Below are positions 41,936 to 46,376 of a stretch of DNA of 46,376 nt, one piece after another. Position 1 is the first letter of the stretch; every line of letters starts with the position of its first letter. Origin of the DNA: Candidatus Cryptobacteroides avicola (GTDB lineage Bacteria; Bacteroidota; Bacteroidia; Bacteroidales; UBA932); the NCBI GenBank assembly GCA_017695115.1, contig JADILV010000080.1:1-46376 (forward strand), given 5' to 3'. Both the position numbers and the translations under genes were made by a program. Under the pieces are notes generated by a model. That model was not told the origin of the DNA, ran no database searches, and worked only from the letters and a program-made list of their open reading frames with translations.

Positions 41936-43264
41936 TCATTCCTCCCTGCGGTTATATTCTTCGTCAGCCACTTCTTTGAGCATTTCTTCCAGTTCAGGAT
42001 CAAGTCCGGTTCCGAAACGCTGTCTGTAATACATTCCTGCGATCTCGACAGGATCCACGGCCTTTATTTCTTCTACGGAAAGCCGCCTGGCATCATCAGG
42101 AGAAGCGACGGATTCTCTGGTCACTTTCATGCCGCAATAGCGGCACTCCTTTGATTCTGCCACTGACATGGCTCGGGCAGCAGCATTCTGAGGCAGATAA
42201 TCCTTAATCAGGACATCGAGCCTTATATACGCTTTCGTGTTTCCGGGAAACGCTTCCAGAGCACCCAACGCCTCTTCGAACGGCACAGGATGGTCAGGAA
42301 TCGTCTTCATCGGGACAGACTGCGGTATCTCCACTTGTTTTATCCGCACCTGCTTCCCGTCCCCTGTTTCCGATCCGGATATCTCTACTACCGAAACACT
42401 GTGTGCATAATTTTCATCAAAACTCACGGCAACAGGAGATCCGCTGTACCTGGCGACAGGAGAAGCATACACTTCCTCCCCTCCGGTCTTAATGCTCGCA
42501 GCTCCGGTTCTGCGGAGAGTCTGCGGGTGATGTATATGTCCGAGGGCCAGATAGTCATATCCGTCCGGAAAAACATCCTGCGGGGTATATTCCATTCCTC
42601 CTATTGTATCATCATGACCGGACGCATCGCATCCCGAGACGGCCAGATGGGCCATGAGTACAACTGGAACTTCTGCATCGCAGGACTTTACCCTGTCAAG
42701 CAATGCCTGATAAAAAGCTTTCTGTCTGACATACTGATGATTGTCCTGCCGGGCTCCACCTGGCAGATATTCCGTTGTACCCGAGCCGTCCGGCAACTCA
42801 GGATAATTCTGCCTGAATACATGCGGTACGGCTACGACATAACCTGCCATGCCGTCCTCCCGGGACGGAATACCGACAATATGTTTCTCCAGGCAGACTT
42901 CCCCTTCCGTTTTGGAAAGCGACCCTATTACCTTGACGCCAAGATGCTCCCACAAATTCCTGTCTATTTCCAGCCTCGTCGGACTGTCATGGTTTCCGGC
43001 AATTATGACTACGGTCATGTCAGGACAGGCTTCTTTAAGCTCAAGAACGGCATCGGTATAAAGTTTCTGTACGGATGCGGAAGGAACGGAACTGTGATAT
43101 ATGTCCCCGCACACCAGCAACGCATCAGGCTGTTCCCCGGCCACGATCCCTTTCAGGCTGCCGAAAAAAGCGGTATGCTCCCGTGTCCGGTCATATTCAT
43201 TGAAAATCTGGCCGAGATGCCAGTCTCCGGTATGGATGAATTTAAAAGGACGTTGCGTTTTCAT
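41936..43264 (-). CDS. sbcD: Exonuclease subunit SbcD (Mre11-like nuclease)
   Basis: 442 residues from the ATG at 43264; a GTG further up at 43318 is in frame but adds an unconserved stretch. Mn2+-dependent nuclease partner of SbcC. Phosphoesterase motifs: FIHTGDWHLGQIF (DxH), LLVCGDIYHSSVPS (GD), VIIAGNHDSPTRLEI (GNHD), VVLMAHLAVSGCD and LALGHIHHPQTL (GHIH). The C-terminal part contains a SbcD-type capping region and a Cys pair (CRYCGM). It is divergent from mnmE across a 136-nt region and 4 nt before sbcC. Confidence 0.95.
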   Translation of the reverse strand: MKTQRPFKFIHTGDWHLGQIFNEYDRTREHTAFFGSLKGIVAGEQPDALLVCGDIYHSSVPSASVQKLYTDAVLELKEACPDMTVVIIAGNHDSPTRLEIDRNLWEHLGVKVIGSLSKTEGEVCLEKHIVGIPSREDGMAGYVVAVPHVFRQNYPELPDGSGTTEYLPGGARQDNHQYVRQKAFYQALLDRVKSCDAEVPVVLMAHLAVSGCDASGHDDTIGGMEYTPQDVFPDGYDYLALGHIHHPQTLRRTGAASIKTGGEEVYASPVARYSGSPVAVSFDENYAHSVSVVEISGSETGDGKQVRIKQVEIPQSVPMKTIPDHPVPFEEALGALEAFPGNTKAYIRLDVLIKDYLPQNAAARAMSVAESKECRYCGMKVTRESVASPDDARRLSVEEIKAVDPVEIAGMYYRQRFGTGLDPELEEMLKEVADEEYNRREE

Positions 43265-43325
43265 TGATCCCTGCACTGGTTCGATCTGCAAAGATTGGGA
43301 TATTTTGGCAATTTTCACATGATGA

Positions 43326-43357
43326 TTTCACTTTATAGAAAAATAGGAGTAATTTTG
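43326..43357 (+). promoter_or_regulatory. Promoter of mnmE
   Basis: TTTC (43326-43329, one mismatch to TTTG), 20 nt, TAATTTTG (43350-43357). It leaves a leader of about 40 nt before the mnmE ATG and lies in the divergent region with sbcD. Confidence 0.5.
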
Positions 43358-43400
43358 TCCGCTTGAATTTGCCGTAAAAGTATATCCAACGAGAATTGCC

Positions 43401-44933
43401 ATGTATCTGGAGAACGATGATACCATCTGCGCACCTGCTACGGTCCCCGGCACAGGTGCGATTTCGATAATACGCATGAGCGGAGAAAAAGCTCTTGAAA
43501 TCGCCGATAAAGTAGTAAAATACACCGGACACGGAACGGCATCGACAGCCAAAGGCTATACCATAAAATTCGGAAACATCTATGGGACCGACGGCTCTCC
43601 GGTAGACGAAGTCCTAGTGGGCATTTTCCGCGCTCCGCACTCCTACACCGGTGAAAACTCCGTCGAGATTTCATGCCATGCATCAAAATACATTGTAGAA
43701 CAAATCATGCTTCTGCTTCTGCAGGCCGGCGCCCGGGCTGCAGAGCCTGGAGAGTTCACCAGGCGTGCATTCCTCAACGGGAAAATGGATCTGGCCCAGG
43801 CAGAAGCCGTTGCGGATCTTATCGCATCCCAGAGCGCAGGTGCGCACCGAATCGCTTTCAACCAGATGAAAGGAGGCTTTTCCTCTGAATTGAAATCAAT
43901 GAGGTCACAGCTTCTGGAAATCGTCGCCCTGATGGAACTCGAACTGGATTTCAGCGAAGAAGAAGTCGAATTTGCCGACAGGAAGCATCTTGCCACCCTG
44001 CTGGACAAGGTCATGAACCACATATCATCGCTTATAGACTCATTCCGGCTGGGAAATGCCATCAAGAACGGCGTACCGGTAGCCATTGCCGGAGCAACGA
44101 ACACAGGCAAAAGCACTCTGCTGAACGCCCTGCTCGGAGAAGACCGGGCCATTGTTTCCGACATACACGGAACGACGCGCGACACCGTCGAAGAAACCAT
44201 GAACATTGACGGCATCATGTTCCGCTTCATTGATACCGCCGGCATCCGCAAGACTTCGGAAACAGTTGAAAAAATCGGGATAGAACGGACCTACAGAAAA
44301 ATTTCCGAAGCGGATATCGTCCTCGGAATGACTGATGTGTCCCGCAATGAAGAGCAGATCCGTGAAGGTCTCGAAGAACTGCTTCCGAAAATAGATTTCA
44401 CCCGCCAGGATCTGGTGATCCTGCTCAACAAAAGCGACCTGATTGGAAGCCCGGAAATGCATAACAAAAATGTTTTGATTAAAAACATTATAGTTTCATT
44501 CCTTAATAATCAATATTATACCAAAAACGAGCAAAGTAACGGCGCTCACGGCCCAGATACAAGCCAAAACTCCGGCACTTCAGAGAATCCGTACGATATC
44601 ACATACGGAAAAACCAGAATCCACCTTCAAGAACTTTCCGCCAAAAAGCAGACAGGAACTGACGAACTGAAAAAATATCTTGCCGCTACGCAGAAAAACA
44701 AAATGTCAGATTCCGACACCACCCTTGTGACCAACATCCGCCACATCGAAGCTCTGACCAAAACACAGGAAGCGCTCTGCCGTGTCAAATCCGGACTCGC
44801 AGCCGGCACCCCTACCGATCTGGTCTCCCAAGACATCCGCGAAGCCATCTACTACATCGGCTCCATCGTCGGAGAAATCTCCACGGACGAAGTCCTCGGA
44901 GTCATCTTCAGCCGGTTCTGCATCGGCAAATGA
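43401..44933 (+). CDS. mnmE: tRNA modification GTPase MnmE
   Basis: 510 residues. With MnmG it makes the 5-(carboxymethyl)aminomethyl modification of U34 in certain tRNAs. N-terminal folate-binding domain: DTICAPATVPGTGAISIIRMSG and SYTGENSVEISCH, plus FTRRAFLNGKMDLAQAEAVADLI. Embedded G domain: G1 GATNTGKST (231-239), GTTRDTVEE, DTAGIRKT, NKSD (343-346), SAK (413-415). C-terminal motif RFCIGK with the catalytic Cys. It is about 50 residues longer than usual, because of an insertion between NKSD and SAK (66 residues, roughly 40 more than normal), Asn/Ser-rich and locally AT-rich. It ends with a strong terminator 42 nt downstream. Confidence 0.97.
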   Translation: MYLENDDTICAPATVPGTGAISIIRMSGEKALEIADKVVKYTGHGTASTAKGYTIKFGNIYGTDGSPVDEVLVGIFRAPHSYTGENSVEISCHASKYIVEQIMLLLLQAGARAAEPGEFTRRAFLNGKMDLAQAEAVADLIASQSAGAHRIAFNQMKGGFSSELKSMRSQLLEIVALMELELDFSEEEVEFADRKHLATLLDKVMNHISSLIDSFRLGNAIKNGVPVAIAGATNTGKSTLLNALLGEDRAIVSDIHGTTRDTVEETMNIDGIMFRFIDTAGIRKTSETVEKIGIERTYRKISEADIVLGMTDVSRNEEQIREGLEELLPKIDFTRQDLVILLNKSDLIGSPEMHNKNVLIKNIIVSFLNNQYYTKNEQSNGAHGPDTSQNSGTSENPYDITYGKTRIHLQELSAKKQTGTDELKKYLAATQKNKMSDSDTTLVTNIRHIEALTKTQEALCRVKSGLAAGTPTDLVSQDIREAIYYIGSIVGEISTDEVLGVIFSRFCIGK

Positions 44934-44975
44934 TATATCGCAATTAACTGCAACGAATTAGAACTAACTATAACG

Positions 44976-45004
44976 AAGCCACTGTAAATCAGTGGCTTTT
45001 TTAT
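44976..45004 (+). terminator. Rho-independent terminator after mnmE
   Basis: Perfect 9-bp stem aagccactg (44976-44984) and cagtggctt (44990-44998) with loop taaat, followed by tttttattt. Confidence 0.85.
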
Positions 45005-45114
45005 TTATCCAAAATCCGGCTGATAGCAGTTAGAGGCAGTTGTCCATCCTATTTTTCTACCATATTTCTACCACGGAACAATTTCGGGATTTGCCCCGAT
45101 GTCACACTGAAGTA

Positions 45115-45133
45115 GTCAACAACATGTGTTGAC
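45115..45133. promoter_or_regulatory. Dyad upstream of HTH gene
   Basis: Perfect 7-bp arms gtcaaca and tgttgac around acatg. A related half-site occurs nearby (gtagac, 45149-45154). It lies 75-90 nt before the HTH gene, a likely binding site for that protein or for recombination factors. Confidence 0.45.
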
Positions 45134-45205
45134 AATGGTTTACATAGGTAGACAAAAAGCGAAATTAAAACTATATGGTTTCACTAAAAATATGGAGAAA
45201 ACAAC

Positions 45206-46081
45206 ATGGAAGTAAAAAGAATTTGCCAATGGTGTGGTAAGCCATTCGTTGCGAAGAAAACTACCACCAATTATTGCAGCCACCAATGTGCTAGTCAAGG
45301 CTACAAACACCGTATGAGAGAACGAAGACTCGAACTTCGTGAATTGCAGGATTTGATAGAAGTCAAAAGTAAACTTGACCATCAAGACTACTTTACTTTT
45401 GCAAAAGCCGCACAATTGATGGGCGTTTCTCGCCAATACATTTACAAGCTTGTCAAAGAGGAAAAGTTGAGAGCTTCAAGAATCAGTGCAAGGATGTCAA
45501 TCATTCGCAGAGCCGATATTGAACTGATGCTCAAAACACGCCCCTATGAGAGAAGAAGAGTAAAAGATGATCTTGATATAACTGAGTACTACACTGCCGA
45601 GCAAATTGCCGAAAAGTACAAAGTCTCGCAAAAATGGATTTGGGCATATACAAGAGAGAACCATATCCCCAAAATCCGTATTCGCCAGTTCAACTATTAT
45701 AGCAAAAAACACATCGATACGGCATTCGCCAAGTACAGGACTGACGATGCCCTGACCGAATGGTACACTCCCGAAGAAATCGAGAAGAAGTACGGAATGA
45801 CCCGTATCGCCATCCGCTCGCATGTTTATCGCAATAACATCCCCTCGAAGAAAGAGCACGGCCAGATATTCTACTCCAAACTTCACTTCGACCTCTCAAA
45901 ACAGACCGCCGAAGATGACTCGTCTGAATACTACACAGTACAGGAAGCCATGAAGAAATACAATCTCACCCGGGATTCAGTTTACGGCATCCTGCAATTC
46001 CACGAAATAAAACGGGAGAAGAAAGGCAGGTTCGTGCGCTTTCTGAAGGTGGAATTCGACCACATCATGGGTGCCAGGTAA
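45206..46081 (+). CDS. Zinc-finger protein with four helix-turn-helix modules (excisionase-like)
   Basis: 291 residues. N-terminal zinc ribbon/finger with Cys7, Cys10, Cys24 and Cys28 (RICQWCGKPF...YCSHQC). Then four MerR/excisionase-type HTH_17 modules of about 48 residues: 61-109 (FTFAKAAQLMGVSRQYIYKLV), 127-175 (YTAEQIAEKYKVSQKWIWAYT), 185-230 (YTPEEIEKKYGMTRIAIRSHV) and 240-287 (YTVQEAMKKYNLTRDSVYGIL), each ending in a strand and an S/R-K/A-x-x-(I/F)-D motif. It lies next to the tyrosine recombinase, as excision/control proteins do on Bacteroidetes mobile elements, so it probably directs integration or excision or regulates int. Its codon use is more AT-rich than that of mnmE. The precise role is inferred. 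Confidence 0.8.
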   Translation: MEVKRICQWCGKPFVAKKTTTNYCSHQCASQGYKHRMRERRLELRELQDLIEVKSKLDHQDYFTFAKAAQLMGVSRQYIYKLVKEEKLRASRISARMSIIRRADIELMLKTRPYERRRVKDDLDITEYYTAEQIAEKYKVSQKWIWAYTRENHIPKIRIRQFNYYSKKHIDTAFAKYRTDDALTEWYTPEEIEKKYGMTRIAIRSHVYRNNIPSKKEHGQIFYSKLHFDLSKQTAEDDSSEYYTVQEAMKKYNLTRDSVYGILQFHEIKREKKGRFVRFLKVEFDHIMGAR

Positions 46082-46084
46082 CGC

Positions 46085-46144
46085 ATCTGTGCGCACAGAT
46101 ATACAGACCGGAAAATGATTTTATGCTGAACGCGGTCTGCATAA
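46085..46144. promoter_or_regulatory. Cluster of palindromes between HTH gene and recombinase
   Basis: A perfect 16-bp palindrome atctgtgcgcacagat (46085-46100), then cagaccg/cggtctg (46104-46110 with 46133-46139) and, overlapping it, ttatgc/gcataa (46121-46126 with 46139-46144). The last two hairpins are mutually exclusive. They may end the HTH transcript, regulate int, or serve as recombinase arm sites. Confidence 0.5.
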
Positions 46145-46199
46145 AGCCATTGTGCAACTTAGCCGCAAAATTTAATGTCAACTAAAAATATTCGCAACT

Positions 46200-46376
46200 A
46201 TGTCAGAATGTAAAACAGTAACACTGAGAACACGTCCATTGAAGAAAGGGATGTTATCTTTCTACCTTGATTATTATCCGGGCTACCGGGATCAGGAAAC
46301 AATGAAGACCATCCGCCATGAAGGATTGAACATTTACATCTATGCCAATCCCAAGAATCAGCGTGAACGCGACTTC
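46200..46376 (+). CDS. Tyrosine recombinase/integrase, N-terminal part (cut by right edge)
   Basis: 59 residues visible from the ATG at 46200 to the edge, no stop. The start MSECKTVTLRTRPLKKGM followed by LSFYLDYYPGYRDQETMKTI and HEGLNIYIYANPKNQRER matches the N-terminal arm-binding domain of Bacteroidetes phage-type integrases (pattern LRxRxLKxGxxSxYLDxY...GLYxYxxPKNxxER). The core-binding and catalytic domains (R-H-R-Y) lie outside the window. It is preceded by the palindrome cluster and the HTH protein, so this is probably the integration module of an integrative or mobilizable element inserted behind mnmE. Confidence 0.85.
   Translation, partial: MSECKTVTLRTRPLKKGMLSFYLDYYPGYRDQETMKTIRHEGLNIYIYANPKNQRERDF

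Larger units (their letters stand above)
44934..45205. other. Junction between mnmE and integrated element
   Basis: A 272-nt non-coding stretch. It holds imperfect direct repeats (aactgcaacga / aactataacga, 44946-44976), the terminator at 44976-45004, another near-repeat (ttttctaccatatttctaccac, about 45052-45074, two ttctacca units) and the 19-bp dyad at 45115-45133. GC content drops compared with mnmE. It probably holds the left end (attachment region) of the mobile element whose recombinase follows, but the exact core cannot be fixed without the other end. Confidence 0.5.

Noticed and set aside
42290..43267. 325-codon plus-strand frame antisense to sbcD
   Set aside because: sbcD carries all phosphoesterase motifs; the antisense frame has no recognisable domain.
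1..46376. CRISPR arrays, restriction-modification or toxin-antitoxin genes
   Set aside because: No regularly spaced repeats and no such families were found in the visible genes.

Overview
This window looks like chromosomal DNA from a member of the order Bacteroidales. The evidence is several -33/-7 promoters of the Bacteroidetes type (TTTG, 19-21 nt, TAnnTTTG), an array of fimbrillin-family lipoproteins with DUF3575/DUF5119 partners, an S46 dipeptidyl peptidase, a GSCFA protein, and a Bacteroidetes-style tyrosine recombinase. The genus cannot be fixed from the sequence alone. No rRNA, tRNA or CRISPR array was seen.

Layout, left to right. (1) 1-8824, minus strand: a fimbria-type surface operon. 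It starts with a DUF3575 protein and a DUF5119-like lipoprotein, followed by five tandem fimbrillin-like lipoproteins and a second DUF3575 gene cut by the left edge. Two of the fimbrillins share a nearly identical 5' cassette, and a REP-like inverted repeat lies between genes. (2) 9041-9979: a CDF metal exporter. (3) 10088-16675, minus strand: a six-gene operon in which pdxA and rnhA are followed by a glycosyltransferase, a polysaccharide flippase, a ferredoxin/FrhB-like protein and a polysaccharide pyruvyltransferase. (4) 16800-17948: a membrane acyltransferase with its own promoter, divergent from (5).

(5) 18099-25881, plus strand: recG, a WYL regulator, a membrane-anchored S9 peptidase, a porin-like protein and a GSCFA protein. 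(6) 25982-28747: an ABC ATPase, two paralogous permeases and a YtrA-type GntR regulator, behind a textbook promoter with a 20-bp dyad just downstream. (7) 28989-31190: an S46 peptidase of DPP11 type. It converges on carAB (31485-35813, minus) across a 103-nt inverted-repeat element. The carAB leader has a promoter, three chained mini-ORFs and a terminator-like attenuator.

(8) 36253-38094: an orphan lipoprotein that joins a DUF4906/fimbrillin-like domain to a seven-bladed propeller. Next to it is a 58-codon small gene on the minus strand. (9) sbcDC (minus) diverges from mnmE (plus). (10) From about 44.9 kb to the right edge a lower-GC integrated element begins directly behind mnmE. It holds a zinc-finger protein with four helix-turn-helix modules and the start of a tyrosine recombinase.

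Together the accessory parts concern the cell surface (fimbriae, polysaccharide modification, adhesin) and extracellular peptide use (S9 and S46 peptidases, porin). They are set among housekeeping genes for DNA repair, pyrimidine/arginine synthesis, B6 synthesis and tRNA modification.
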